A stretch of DNA of 64,000 bases from the NCBI RefSeq assembly GCF_016902445.1, contig NZ_JACSNX010000005.1, positions 1 to 64,000 on the forward strand, read 5' to 3'. The notes beneath the pieces were generated by a model. That model was not told the origin of the DNA and searched no databases. It saw only the letters and a program-made list of their open reading frames with translations. The stretch is from Oscillibacter valericigenes. Lineage in GTDB: Bacteria; Bacillota; Clostridia; Oscillospirales; Oscillospiraceae. The position numbers and the translations under genes are program-made. Of the stretch, positions 31,704 to 40,202 are shown in pieces; position 1 is the first letter of the stretch; the number at the start of each line of letters is the position of its first letter.

Positions 31704-32753
31704 TCAGAAAAAGGCGCTGGTGTCGATCACCAGGTCGCTGCCGTTCTCCGGCCCGCACTGCTGAAAGTATCGCTCTTCCAGCGGCATCCAGCGGCTCTCA
31801 TAGGCGGCGAAGTGACCGCCCTCCCGCCGCTCCAGACGGCGGCGCTGGACCTTCGGACCGCAGGTAAGGAACAGCTTCAGGTCATACCGGGCGGACAGCA
31901 GCGGATGCTGGGAATAGCTGCCCTCTACCACCGTCAGGTTCCGGGGCGGCAGCGCCGCCGGAACGCCAAGGGTCCCGCTCTGGCAGTCAAAGGGCCGGTA
32001 GCAGACCGGCTCCCCCGCCTCCGCCGGGATCAGGACCTCCCGCAGGAAGCGGGCAAAGTCCATGTTCCCGCCGGGAATCTCCGTCCAGTTCTCCGCCCGC
32101 AGGTCCGGCGGCAGATAAAAGTCGTCCATATGGACCACGTTGCAGGGGATAAGCTGCCGGATCAGCTCTGCCAGGCTGGTCTTTCCGCTGCCGCAGCGGC
32201 CGTCGATGGCCACCACCGCCGGAGCACCTCTCCCGGCCAGGACCGCGATCTGCAGCAGAGCCGGGAAACAGCCGCCGTATGCCGTCCGCATCACCCGGTA
32301 ATGGGGATGGTATGCCTCCCGGTAGGCTGCGGAGTGATGGACCGGCGGACAGCCCTGACCGCGGTACTCCGCCAGCCAGGCCGCCATGCCAGGCAGCTCC
32401 GCCGCCTCCAGCACCGCCAGCCCCGCTTCCAGATCTGCCGGTGTGCCCTGGCACCGCTCCGCCGTCATGCAGAGCAGATCCGCTGCCAGCTGCGCCGCCA
32501 GGGGCAGATGGTCCGTTCCCGCCAGATACAGACGGCACAGTCCGTTGCCGATCTTCTCCGGCGGACGGGGCCGGCTGTCAGCCGGGATCCGGCTCCACTC
32601 CTGCAGCAGGCCCCGCAGGACCTGCTCCCGCTCCGCCAGGGTGTGCGCCGGGCCAAGTGCGCTCTGATACGCCAGCTTGGCGCAGTCCTGGGGCTGCATC
32701 AGCGGATATCGTGCCAGATGCTCCCGCAGGACTGCTTGGAATTCCTGATCCAT
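31704..32753 (-). CDS. Uridine kinase-like P-loop kinase with an unknown N-terminal domain
   Basis: The 349-residue product starts at 32753 after GGAAGGGGAG. Residues about 185-349 are a PRK/uridine-kinase-like domain with P-loop AIDGRCGSGKTS and VVHMDDFYLP, the usual substrate-site pattern, and an RRRLERREG lid. Residues 1-180 are a helical domain (LMQPQDCAKLAYQSALGPAH) seen fused to such kinases but without known function. It would phosphorylate a nucleoside, pantothenate-like or other small alcohol. The downstream ECF S-component gene suggests a salvage pathway. Two palindromic operators overlap its promoter. Confidence 0.75.
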   Translation of the reverse strand: MDQEFQAVLREHLARYPLMQPQDCAKLAYQSALGPAHTLAEREQVLRGLLQEWSRIPADSRPRPPEKIGNGLCRLYLAGTDHLPLAAQLAADLLCMTAERCQGTPADLEAGLAVLEAAELPGMAAWLAEYRGQGCPPVHHSAAYREAYHPHYRVMRTAYGGCFPALLQIAVLAGRGAPAVVAIDGRCGSGKTSLAELIRQLIPCNVVHMDDFYLPPDLRAENWTEIPGGNMDFARFLREVLIPAEAGEPVCYRPFDCQSGTLGVPAALPPRNLTVVEGSYSQHPLLSARYDLKLFLTCGPKVQRRRLERREGGHFAAYESRWMPLEERYFQQCGPENGSDLVIDTSAFF

Positions 32754-32923
32754 ACGCGCTCCCCTTCCGATCCCGGCAGCTGCCGCCAAATCTCTGCGGA
32801 TCTCCGTCCGGAGCCGCCGCAGCCCTTCCCCTTTGGGAGGGCCGGAGTCCCTGGCCGGTCCGGTGCCGGCCGCCTTCTTCTGAACGCAGCCGACCGCCGC
32901 AGGATGCTGTTCGCATCCACTCG

Positions 32924-32973
32924 TTGACATCATGTCAAGTGATATTATACGCCTGCGTCTGACATGATGTCAA
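32924..32973 (-). promoter_or_regulatory. Kinase promoter flanked by two palindromic operators
   Basis: On the minus strand TTGACA (32968-32973), 18 bases, TATAAT (32944-32949). A 15-base palindrome TTGACATCATGTCAA (32924-32938) covers the start site. A near-identical one (32959-32973, one end base different) covers the -35 box. Centres are 35 bp apart. This is the form of a repressed promoter with two sites for one dimeric regulator, not identified here. The rest of the gap 32754-32923 shows nothing else. Confidence 0.75.
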
Positions 32974-33021
32974 TACGCTGTCCTGGCCCGCGGCCCATCC
33001 TGCTTTTTGGTCACAAAGCCA

Positions 33022-33111
33022 AAAGTTTGGCGTAAACTTTGACATTTCCAGCATTGACAAATGGGGCAAAAAGAAACTATCATAAAATACGAAGTATCGT
33101 AAACGTTTGCA
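33022..33111 (+). promoter_or_regulatory. Promoter of the HAD-mutase operon with two dyads, including LacI-type operator S1
   Basis: TTGACA (33054-33059), 18 bases, TATCAT (33078-33083). Operator S1, CGTAAACGTTTGCA (33098-33111), lies just past the start site. Upstream, AAAGTTT-GGCGT-AAACTTT (33022-33040) is a perfect inverted repeat of a different type. S1 matches the operators before the importer, lacI and PiT genes. Confidence 0.7.
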
Positions 33112-33208
33112 CAATCTGTCAAAACCGACCCACGGCCTTTTCTGAGGCCCGCGCTGCCGATGCGTCTGTTTTCGGCCCTGATGAAATCAAAAAGCAAGGA
33201 GGAGCCTT

Positions 33209-33946
33209 ATGAATGCGGAATCCCGTTACAAAGCCGTGATCTTTGATCTGGGCGGCACCCTGCGCATCGCTCTGGAGGATGAGCCCTATATGCGGCATGC
33301 CCGCCGGAAAATGGCGGAGATCGCAGGCACTTCTCTGGATGTGGAGGCGTTCTATCAGCTGGTGGAAGATCGCTATGAGGACTACCGCCGCTGGGCGCTG
33401 GCGGAAAACAAGGAGTCCGGAGACGAAGAGCTGTGGCGCAGGTGGCTGCTGCCGGACTATGATCCTGTCCGCATCTCCCAGGTCTGTCACGAGCTCTCCT
33501 TCCAGTACCGGCAGGCCAAGGGGCGCCGTGTGCTGGTGGACGGCGGCAGAGAGGTCATCGAGACCCTGCACGCCCGGGGCTACCGGCTGGGCATCGTCTC
33601 CAACCTGATCGGCGAGCATGAGGTCCCCGACTGGCTGGAGGAGGACCGGCTGGATCCCTATTTCAGCAGCGTGGTCCTGTCCTCCGTCTGCCATCTCCGC
33701 AAGCCCGGCGCGGAGATCTACCGGATCGCTCTGCGGGAGCTTGGCGTGGAGCCCGGCGAATGTGTCTCCGTAGCGGACAACATCAAGCGGGACATCACCG
33801 GCGCCAAGGAGGCCGGGATCGGCTGCAATGTCATTTTCCGCTCTCCGGAAAAAAAGCATCCCGTGGTATTTACGGAGGAAAACCGTCCGGACGCAGTCAT
33901 CTCCCAGTTCACGGAGCTGCTGGATCTGCTGCCGGCGCTGAACTGA
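33209..33946 (+). CDS. HAD-family hydrolase (DxGGT type)
   Basis: The 245-residue protein has HAD motif I as VIFDLGGTL, motif II in GIVSN, motif III Lys in LRKPGAEIYRIAL and motif IV VADNIKRDITGAKEAG. The nucleophilic Asp is kept, but the second Asp of DxDxT, the usual acid-base, is Gly. In that respect it resembles dehalogenase- and phosphonatase-like HADs more than standard phosphatases. AAGGAGG precedes the ATG. The gene is followed 15 bases later by the mutase gene and shares promoter and operator S1. The second HAD protein at 40838 has the same substitution and similar motifs. Confidence 0.85.
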   Translation: MNAESRYKAVIFDLGGTLRIALEDEPYMRHARRKMAEIAGTSLDVEAFYQLVEDRYEDYRRWALAENKESGDEELWRRWLLPDYDPVRISQVCHELSFQYRQAKGRRVLVDGGREVIETLHARGYRLGIVSNLIGEHEVPDWLEEDRLDPYFSSVVLSSVCHLRKPGAEIYRIALRELGVEPGECVSVADNIKRDITGAKEAGIGCNVIFRSPEKKHPVVFTEENRPDAVISQFTELLDLLPALN

Positions 33947-33961
33947 GAGGAGGCATCTTTC

Positions 33962-35530
33962 ATGTCTGCATCTGACCGAGGCGGCGCAGAGCTGGCCCAG
34001 GCCGTCCGGCGGGCCTATGAGGCCGGACAGGACGACTACCATCTGCAGCCGATGGTCCTGACGGAGCACGGCGTCCCCGTGGGCCGCATCCGGGACCATG
34101 ACGCCGTCATCTTCTGCTGCCGCCGGGGCGAGCGGGAGGTGGAGCTGACGGAGCTTTTCACCCAGCCGGACTTCACGCCGGTGGAACGGCGGTCCCTGCG
34201 GGATCTGTACTTCGCTATCCTGACCCTGTATCACGACAAGTTCAAGGACCTGCCCGTGGCCTTCGCCCCTGCCCATGTGGAACGGCCGCTGGCGCAGGTG
34301 CTGTCAGAGGCCGGAAAGACCCAGCTCCACTGTGCGGAGTCTGAAAAATTCGCACATGTCACCTTTTTCTTCAACGGGGGCGAGAATCGTCCCTTCCCCG
34401 GAGAGGATGACGTCTGTATCCCCTCGCCCAAGGGCATCGACTTCGACCAAAAGCCGGAGCTGTCCCTGCCCCAGGTGGCGGAGACTGTGACCCGGGCGCT
34501 GGGGAAGTACGACTTCATCGTCACCAACTTCGCCAACGGCGACGTGATCGGCCACACCCAGAACACCGCCGCCAAGCTGGAGGCCTGCGGCCACGTGAGC
34601 CGCCATCTAGGTGCCGTGGTAAAGGCCGCGCTGGCTCAGAACTATGTGGTGGCTATCACCGCCGACCACGGGAACATCGAAAAGCTCTACACCGCCTCCG
34701 GCAAGCCGGACGGCGCCCACACCACCAATCTGGTCCCCTTCCTGCTGCTGGATCCGGCGCAGAAGGCGCCGATCTCCCTGCGGGACGGCTCTCTGTGCGA
34801 CGTAGCCCCCACAGTCCTCGACGTGATGGGCATCCCCCAGCCGCCGGAGATGACGGGCCGCTCTCTGGCGGAAGGCCATGCCTGGGGACCTGACCGAAAG
34901 ATGCTGCTGATCATCTGCGACGGCTGGGGCCTGGGGACCGGCGACAGCGGCGACGCCATCCATCTGGCGGATACGCCGGACTGGGATCGTCTGCTGGCGG
35001 AGTGCCCCTCCTGGTCCCAGCTCCACGCCTCCGGCGAATTTGTGGGCCTGGGCAGCGGAAAGGCCGGCAACTCCGAGGCCGGCCACACCAATCTGGGTGC
35101 CGGGCGCTGCGTCCCCCAGGACGACGTCCGGCTGGACGCCGCCATCCGGGACGGCAGCTTCCAGCACAATCCGGTCTTTCTGCAGGCCATCGACCACGCC
35201 AAGCGCAACGGCTCTGCCCTGCATCTGCTGGCGTATCTGAGCCGCAAGTCCTCCCACGGCTCCATTGACTATCCCCTGGCCATCTGCCGGACGGCGAAGG
35301 AGCAGGGACTGGCGGACGTGTATCTCCATATCATCTTCGACGGCCGCTCCACAGAGCCCGGCTCCGCCCCCGCTCTGCTGGCGGAGCTGGATCAGCAGCT
35401 GGCAGAGATCGGCACGGGCCGCATCGTGGACGGGGTCGGCCGGGGGATCGCCTTGGACCGGGACCGGAACTATGAAAAGGTGAAGCTGGCCTATGACGCT
35501 CTGGTCGACGGGGCCGGTGCCCTCTATTGA
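33962..35530 (+). CDS. Circularly permuted cofactor-independent phosphoglycerate mutase-like metalloenzyme
   Basis: All landmarks of GpmI are present but in rotated order. Residues 1-305 match the GpmI C-terminal part: AYEAGQDDYHLQP, VIFCCRRGERE (both Arg kept), ESEKFAHVTFFFNGG, NFANGDVIGHT (D194, H198), TADHGN (D235, H236), H253 in AHTTN, and DVMGIPQPPEMTG. From about 310 the GpmI N-terminal part follows: LLIICDGWG (D320), HASGEFVGL, GNSEAGHTNLGAGR (catalytic S371), FDGRSTEP, ALDRDRNYEKVKLAYDALV. The break falls just after the AYDALV segment of normal GpmI. One change is DGRDT to DGRST. All metal ligands and the Ser are intact, so mutase or related phosphotransfer activity is likely. GAGGAGG precedes the ATG. 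Confidence 0.85.
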   Translation: MSASDRGGAELAQAVRRAYEAGQDDYHLQPMVLTEHGVPVGRIRDHDAVIFCCRRGEREVELTELFTQPDFTPVERRSLRDLYFAILTLYHDKFKDLPVAFAPAHVERPLAQVLSEAGKTQLHCAESEKFAHVTFFFNGGENRPFPGEDDVCIPSPKGIDFDQKPELSLPQVAETVTRALGKYDFIVTNFANGDVIGHTQNTAAKLEACGHVSRHLGAVVKAALAQNYVVAITADHGNIEKLYTASGKPDGAHTTNLVPFLLLDPAQKAPISLRDGSLCDVAPTVLDVMGIPQPPEMTGRSLAEGHAWGPDRKMLLIICDGWGLGTGDSGDAIHLADTPDWDRLLAECPSWSQLHASGEFVGLGSGKAGNSEAGHTNLGAGRCVPQDDVRLDAAIRDGSFQHNPVFLQAIDHAKRNGSALHLLAYLSRKSSHGSIDYPLAICRTAKEQGLADVYLHIIFDGRSTEPGSAPALLAELDQQLAEIGTGRIVDGVGRGIALDRDRNYEKVKLAYDALVDGAGALY

Positions 35531-35552
35531 TGGTGCTTTTTCTGCGCGAAAA

Positions 35553-35738
35553 GGATAACGTTTGCGAACAAATTTGCAGGAACAGGGCGCTTTATGTAAA
35601 GAATGCGCAAGTTCTCTAATCTTTTTTCACAGAAAAATATACAAATATTTGTTCATTCTTCTAAATTAAAAGAGCATTATTGACAAAAACATTTTTGAGG
35701 GGTATCTTTAGTAATAAGAGGAAACGAAAACGCTTGCG
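35553..35738 (+). promoter_or_regulatory. Importer promoter with paired LacI-type operators S2 and S3
   Basis: TTGACA (35680-35685), 17 bases, TATCTT (35703-35708). Operator S3, CGAAAACGCTTGCG (35725-35738), lies about 17 bases past the -10 box. S2, GGATAACGTTTGCG (35553-35566), lies upstream. Their centres are 172 bp apart, suited to repression by looping. The AT-rich DNA between holds a poor hairpin (35587-35608) and a T6 run that may end the mutase transcript. Confidence 0.7.
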
Positions 35739-35786
35739 AAACATTTGTAAACAGCAAACAGTTAGGAGAGAGGGTGCAAGAGGAAG

Positions 35787-37631
35787 ATGAAACCACAAGA
35801 GCAAACGTATTCAAAAAGCCGGCGGCTGAAGAATCAGATCAAGGCCGTGGTGACCAATCCCTACAACATCATCGTATTGGTCGCCATCGTCCTGTTGGTC
35901 TATCTGATCGTTCTGCCGCTGCTGGACATGATCACAACTACCTTCGAGCTGGCCCAGCGGGATCTGCGGGCCGTGGGCGGTACCATGGATGACGTGGGAA
36001 CGTTTACGCTGTATTACTGGCAGCGGCTCCTGGCCAGCGAATTGTCCTGGACCATGCTGATCAAGCCGCTGATCAACTCCCTGACCATCGGCGTATGTGT
36101 CTCCGTGTGTGCCATCCTGCTGGGATCCATCCTGGCATGGCTGATGGTCCGCTCGGATCTGCCCTTCAAGAAGTTTTTCTCCCTGGCAGTGATCATCCCC
36201 TACATGATCCCTTCCTGGTGCAAATCTCAGGCTTGGCTGTCCATGTTCAAGACTTCCCGCCTCGGCGGCGCACCGGGCTTCATGGCATCCCTGGGGCTGG
36301 ACGTGCCGGAGTGGCTGGCCTACGGCCCCATCGCCATCATCATCGTGCTGACGCTCCACTATTACGCCTATACATATCTGCTGGTGTCGTCGGCACTGGA
36401 CTCCATCAACTCCGAGCTGGAGGAGATGGGTGAGATCCAGGGCGCCGGCAAGGCCATGATCCTCCGCCGGATCACGCTGCCTCTGGTGCTGCCGGCCATC
36501 CTCTCCGCGGTGATCCTGACCTTCTCCAAGGCCATCGGTACCTTCGGCACCATCAACTACCTGGGCTCTCCGGTGCAGTACTACACCCTGTCCAGCCAGC
36601 TGTACATGAACAGCAAGTCCCAGAACACCCAGACGGCGTTTGCCATGGCGATCCTGATGATCATCATCGCCTCCATCGCCGTGTTCATCAACCAGAAGCT
36701 CATCGGCTCCCGCAAGTCCTACGCCACCATCGGCGGCAAGGGCGGACGCTCCACCCTGATCGGTTTGGGGAAAGTCGGCAAGCCGGTGATCACCGTGGTG
36801 CTGCTGGCGTTCTTCGCCGTTGGCATCATCATGCCCATCGTCATCCTGATCCTGGAGAGCTGCATGCTGAAAGAGGGCATCTACTCCCTGGAGAACTTCA
36901 CCCTCCACTACTGGATCGGCGACCCGGACCCGAAGATCATGGAGGGCATGCCCGGCATCTTTCAGAATGAAGATTTTATCAACTCCCTGCTGAATTCCCT
37001 GCGGCTGACGCTGGTGAACGGCGTGTTCGGCACCATCTTCGGCCAGCTGCTGGGCTACATCACGGCCAAGGGCCGCGGCAAGCTCCATGGCAAGCTGGTG
37101 GAGCAGCTGGTGTTCATTCCCTATCTGATCCCGTCCGTGGCCTTCGGCGGCATCTATCTGTCCATGTTCTCCAAGCCCCAGACCCTGTTCGGCGTGACTC
37201 TTGTCCCCGCCCTGTACGGGACCTTCGCCCTGCTGACGCTGGTGTCTGTGGTGAAGCACCTGCCCTTCGCGGCCCGCGCCGGCACCTCCAACATGCTGCA
37301 GATCAGCGGCGAGCTGGAGGAGGCGGCCACCATCGAGGGCGCCGGCTTCTTCCGCCGGTTCGTCAAGATCGTGTTCCCCCTGTCCAAGGGCGGCTTCATT
37401 TCCGGCTTCATGCTGATCTTTGTTTCCATCATGAAGGAGCTGGATCTGATCATCCTGATCATGACCCCCACCACCTCCACGCTGCCGTATCTGGCCTTTA
37501 CCTATCAAAACGGCAACTCGCCCCAGGCATCCAACTGTGTGGCGATCGTGATGTTCGCCATCGTGTTCCTGGTGTACGCGATCGCGAATCTCTCCGGCAA
37601 GGCAGACCTGGCAAAGAGCATGGCAGGCTGA
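35787..37631 (+). CDS. ABC importer permease, fused double domain (AfuB/PhnUV/ThiP-like)
   Basis: The 614-residue protein is two BPD permease domains in one chain, about 12 helices. EAA-type loops are seen in each half: EEMGEIQGAGKAMILRRITL near residue 212 and EEAATIEGAGFFRRFVKIVF near 515. This fused form occurs in Fe3+-type importers, including AfuB for sugar phosphates and permeases for 2-aminoethylphosphonate. It works with the ATPase and lipoprotein genes that follow. AAGAGGAAG precedes the ATG. Ligand is unknown; the genomic context argues for a phosphorus compound. Confidence 0.85.
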   Translation: MKPQEQTYSKSRRLKNQIKAVVTNPYNIIVLVAIVLLVYLIVLPLLDMITTTFELAQRDLRAVGGTMDDVGTFTLYYWQRLLASELSWTMLIKPLINSLTIGVCVSVCAILLGSILAWLMVRSDLPFKKFFSLAVIIPYMIPSWCKSQAWLSMFKTSRLGGAPGFMASLGLDVPEWLAYGPIAIIIVLTLHYYAYTYLLVSSALDSINSELEEMGEIQGAGKAMILRRITLPLVLPAILSAVILTFSKAIGTFGTINYLGSPVQYYTLSSQLYMNSKSQNTQTAFAMAILMIIIASIAVFINQKLIGSRKSYATIGGKGGRSTLIGLGKVGKPVITVVLLAFFAVGIIMPIVILILESCMLKEGIYSLENFTLHYWIGDPDPKIMEGMPGIFQNEDFINSLLNSLRLTLVNGVFGTIFGQLLGYITAKGRGKLHGKLVEQLVFIPYLIPSVAFGGIYLSMFSKPQTLFGVTLVPALYGTFALLTLVSVVKHLPFAARAGTSNMLQISGELEEAATIEGAGFFRRFVKIVFPLSKGGFISGFMLIFVSIMKELDLIILIMTPTTSTLPYLAFTYQNGNSPQASNCVAIVMFAIVFLVYAIANLSGKADLAKSMAG

Positions 37632-37663
37632 CGCGGACAGAGAACTGAGAGGAGACGACGAAG

Positions 37664-38785
37664 ATGAGCAAGATCGAATTAAAGCATATCGATAAATTCT
37701 ACGGCAAGAACCACGTGCTGAAAGACCTGAACCTGACCATCGAGGACGGCGACTTCATGACGCTGCTGGGCCCCTCCGGCTGCGGCAAGACCACCACGCT
37801 GCGTGTGGTGTCCGGCCTGGAAAAGCCCCAGAACGGCTTCATTTACATGGACGGCAAGGAGATCGTCAACGCCGCCGAGGCGTACTACGCGCCCCCGTCC
37901 CAGCGGAATTTGAACCTGGTGTTCCAGTCCTACGCCCTGTGGCCCCACATGACGGTGTTTGAGAACGTGTCCTTCGGCCTGAAGATCAAGAAGATCCCCT
38001 CCGCGGAGATCGAGAAGATGGTGGCCAGCGCCCTGGACCGGATGCAGATCGGCCAGTACGCCAAGCGGTACCCCACGGAGCTCTCCGGCGGCCAGCAGCA
38101 GCGGGTGGCCATCGCCCGTGCCATCGTGTCGGAGCCCCGGCTGCTGCTTCTGGATGAGCCCCTGTCCAACCTGGACGCCAAGCTCCGGGTGGATATGCGG
38201 TCCGAGCTGAAGCGCCTGCACCACGACACCGGCAGCACCATCATCTATGTGACCCACGACCAGGTGGAGGCCCTGACCATGTCCACCAAGATCGCCCTGT
38301 TCCGGGAGGGCGAGCTGGTCCAGGTGGATAAGCCCCTGGCGCTGTATGACAACCCCTGCAACCTGTATACGGCGGACTTTATCGGCAACCCCAGCATCAA
38401 CTTCATCCAGGCGGCCGGCACCATCGACGCCGGAGGTCTTGTGGCGGAGGGCATCATGGGCAGGCTGATCTTCCCCAAGGAGGACATGACGGACAACGCC
38501 CCCACCTCCGGCAAGTACGATCTGATCCTGGGCATCCGGCCGGAACAGATCTCCATCTCCCGGGAGCGGACGTCTCCGGAGCAGGTGGAGGCCCACGTCT
38601 ACGCCGGCATGCCCGCCGGCTCCGAGACGCTGGTGGCCGTGCGGGTCGGCGAAAAGCTCATCACAGTAAAGGAACTGGGCTCCACCCACTACGGCGGCGA
38701 CGAAGTCGTGTATCTCTCCTTTGATCCCCGGAAGATCAACGTCTTTGATGCCAAGTCCGAGAACCTGATCAAATACTGCCGCTGA
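37664..38785 (+). CDS. ABC importer ATP-binding protein
   Basis: A 373-residue ATPase of the PotA/FbpC/UgpC class: Walker A GPSGCGKTT, Q-loop LVFQSYALWPHM, signature LSGGQQQRVAIARAI, Walker B LLLLDEPLSNLD and H-loop YVTHDQVEA. After residue about 240 a TOBE-type regulatory domain follows (ILGIRPEQISISRE). It drives the fused permease encoded 32 bases upstream. GAGAGGAGACG precedes the ATG. Operon with permease and receptor. Confidence 0.9.
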   Translation: MSKIELKHIDKFYGKNHVLKDLNLTIEDGDFMTLLGPSGCGKTTTLRVVSGLEKPQNGFIYMDGKEIVNAAEAYYAPPSQRNLNLVFQSYALWPHMTVFENVSFGLKIKKIPSAEIEKMVASALDRMQIGQYAKRYPTELSGGQQQRVAIARAIVSEPRLLLLDEPLSNLDAKLRVDMRSELKRLHHDTGSTIIYVTHDQVEALTMSTKIALFREGELVQVDKPLALYDNPCNLYTADFIGNPSINFIQAAGTIDAGGLVAEGIMGRLIFPKEDMTDNAPTSGKYDLILGIRPEQISISRERTSPEQVEAHVYAGMPAGSETLVAVRVGEKLITVKELGSTHYGGDEVVYLSFDPRKINVFDAKSENLIKYCR

Positions 38786-38892
38786 GACAGCCATCTCTTT
38801 CCTGCATCTGCAAATCCCATTCCCTGGTATCCTGACGGCCTGTGCCGTTGTGATAAGAACCCGCGGAAGAATGATTAAGGAGGAAAAGAATC

Positions 38893-40101
38893 ATGTTGAA
38901 GCACAAGAAGCTATTGAGCCTTCTGCTGGCCGCTACGATGCTGTTCACCGTCACCGGCTGCGGCGGCGGGACGGACGACGGCGGTGCCGCTGGCGACACC
39001 GGCGAGAGCGGTCTGACAGAGTGGGAAGAGACCGCCAACATCTATGCCACAGACGAGACGGATGAGGAACTGTATGAGCAGGCCATCGCGGAGGGCGGCG
39101 AGGTCACGCTGTACTCCATCTCCTCCCGCTGCGGCAAGGTGGCCGAGGCCTTCACGGCCAAGTATCCTGAGATTGAGTGCACCGCCTTCGATATCTCCAC
39201 CAACGAGCTGCTGGAAAAGGTCACCCGTGAGCACGAGGCCGGCCAGTACGTGGCGGATGTGGTCCACATCAAGGATCAGGACGGCTCCCTGTACAACGAA
39301 TACGTGCAGAACAAGATCTTCTATCTGTATCAGCCCGCCGACATCTTCTCTCACATCGACCCCAGCTACACGGAGACCGCCACTCCCCTGTACATTGAGC
39401 TGACCCAGCTGTTCTACAACGCCGAGGCCTATCCCGACGGCTCTCCCATCACCAACATCTGGCAGCTGACCGAACCCCAGTGGAAGGGCAAGATCCTGAT
39501 GCAGAATCCGCTGGATAACCTGTCCTGGGGCTCCTGGATCACCGGCTTCTGCGTGGGCGATGTGCCCGATCAGCTGGCTGCCGCCTATGAGGAGCTGTAC
39601 GGCGAAGCCCTGGTCCTCTCCGACGGCTGCGAGAACGCCGGCTATGAGTTCCTGAAGCGCCTGCACGACAATGAGCCCATCTATACCTCCTCCTCTGACG
39701 AGATCGCCGAGGCCGTGGGCACGCCCGGTCAGTCCGATCCTCCCGTGGGCTTCTCTGCCTCCTCCAAGCTGCGCAAGAACGAGGACAACGGCTGGGTCCT
39801 GGCCCCCGTGAATCTGTATCCCACCACCGGCATCCCCGCCATCAACACCCTGTACGTGGTGGAGGGCTGTGAGCATCCCGCCGCCGCCAAGCTGCTGATC
39901 CGCTTCATGATGGGCGGCATCGACGGCGACACCAGCGGCTATGAGCCCTTCAACACCCTGGGCGGCTGGCCCGTCCGGGACGACATCGAGCCCGCCGAGG
40001 GATCCACTCCCTACTCCGAGCTGAACGTGTCTCCCTTCGATCCCGACGAGATCTACGTGACCTACAACACGGTCCGTGACTTCTGGCAGATGCTCGGCTG
40101 A
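38893..40101 (+). CDS. ABC importer substrate-binding lipoprotein (AfuA/FbpA-like)
   Basis: The 402-residue protein has a lipoprotein signal, MLKHKKLLSLLLAATMLFTV then TGCGG, with the lipobox Cys near residue 23. An acidic, glycine-rich linker follows. The body is a type-II periplasmic-binding fold of the Fe3+/AfuA/PhnS cluster (GEVTLYSISSRCGKVAEAF, DVVHIKDQDGS, ELTQLFYNAEAYPDGSP). AfuA was shown in another species to bind hexose phosphates, so an iron role should not be assumed. AAGGAGG precedes the ATG. It is third in the importer operon; a large hairpin after it may set its expression higher. Confidence 0.85.
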   Translation: MLKHKKLLSLLLAATMLFTVTGCGGGTDDGGAAGDTGESGLTEWEETANIYATDETDEELYEQAIAEGGEVTLYSISSRCGKVAEAFTAKYPEIECTAFDISTNELLEKVTREHEAGQYVADVVHIKDQDGSLYNEYVQNKIFYLYQPADIFSHIDPSYTETATPLYIELTQLFYNAEAYPDGSPITNIWQLTEPQWKGKILMQNPLDNLSWGSWITGFCVGDVPDQLAAAYEELYGEALVLSDGCENAGYEFLKRLHDNEPIYTSSSDEIAEAVGTPGQSDPPVGFSASSKLRKNEDNGWVLAPVNLYPTTGIPAINTLYVVEGCEHPAAAKLLIRFMMGGIDGDTSGYEPFNTLGGWPVRDDIEPAEGSTPYSELNVSPFDPDEIYVTYNTVRDFWQMLG

Positions 40102-40134
40102 TCACCGCGACTGTCCTCCCTGATGCGTTTCCAG

Positions 40135-40164
40135 GGCCGGCGGACGGATATCCGTCCGCCGGCC
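40135..40164 (+). terminator. Palindromic hairpin after the binding-protein gene
   Basis: A perfect 30-base palindrome folding to a 13-bp stem with ATAT loop, 33 bases after the stop. There is no T tract, so it is more likely an mRNA-stabilising or attenuating hairpin than a full stop. Confidence 0.65.
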
Positions 40165-40202
40165 TCCCATCTCAATCGGCTTTATCATACAAGGAGCTGC
40201 CC

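Noticed and set aside
33962-35530. Two separate proteins instead of one permuted mutase
   Set aside because: The frame is continuous over the joint, and there is no stop or convincing start with ribosome binding site near residues 305-315; an ATG at residue 314 lacks a ribosome binding site.
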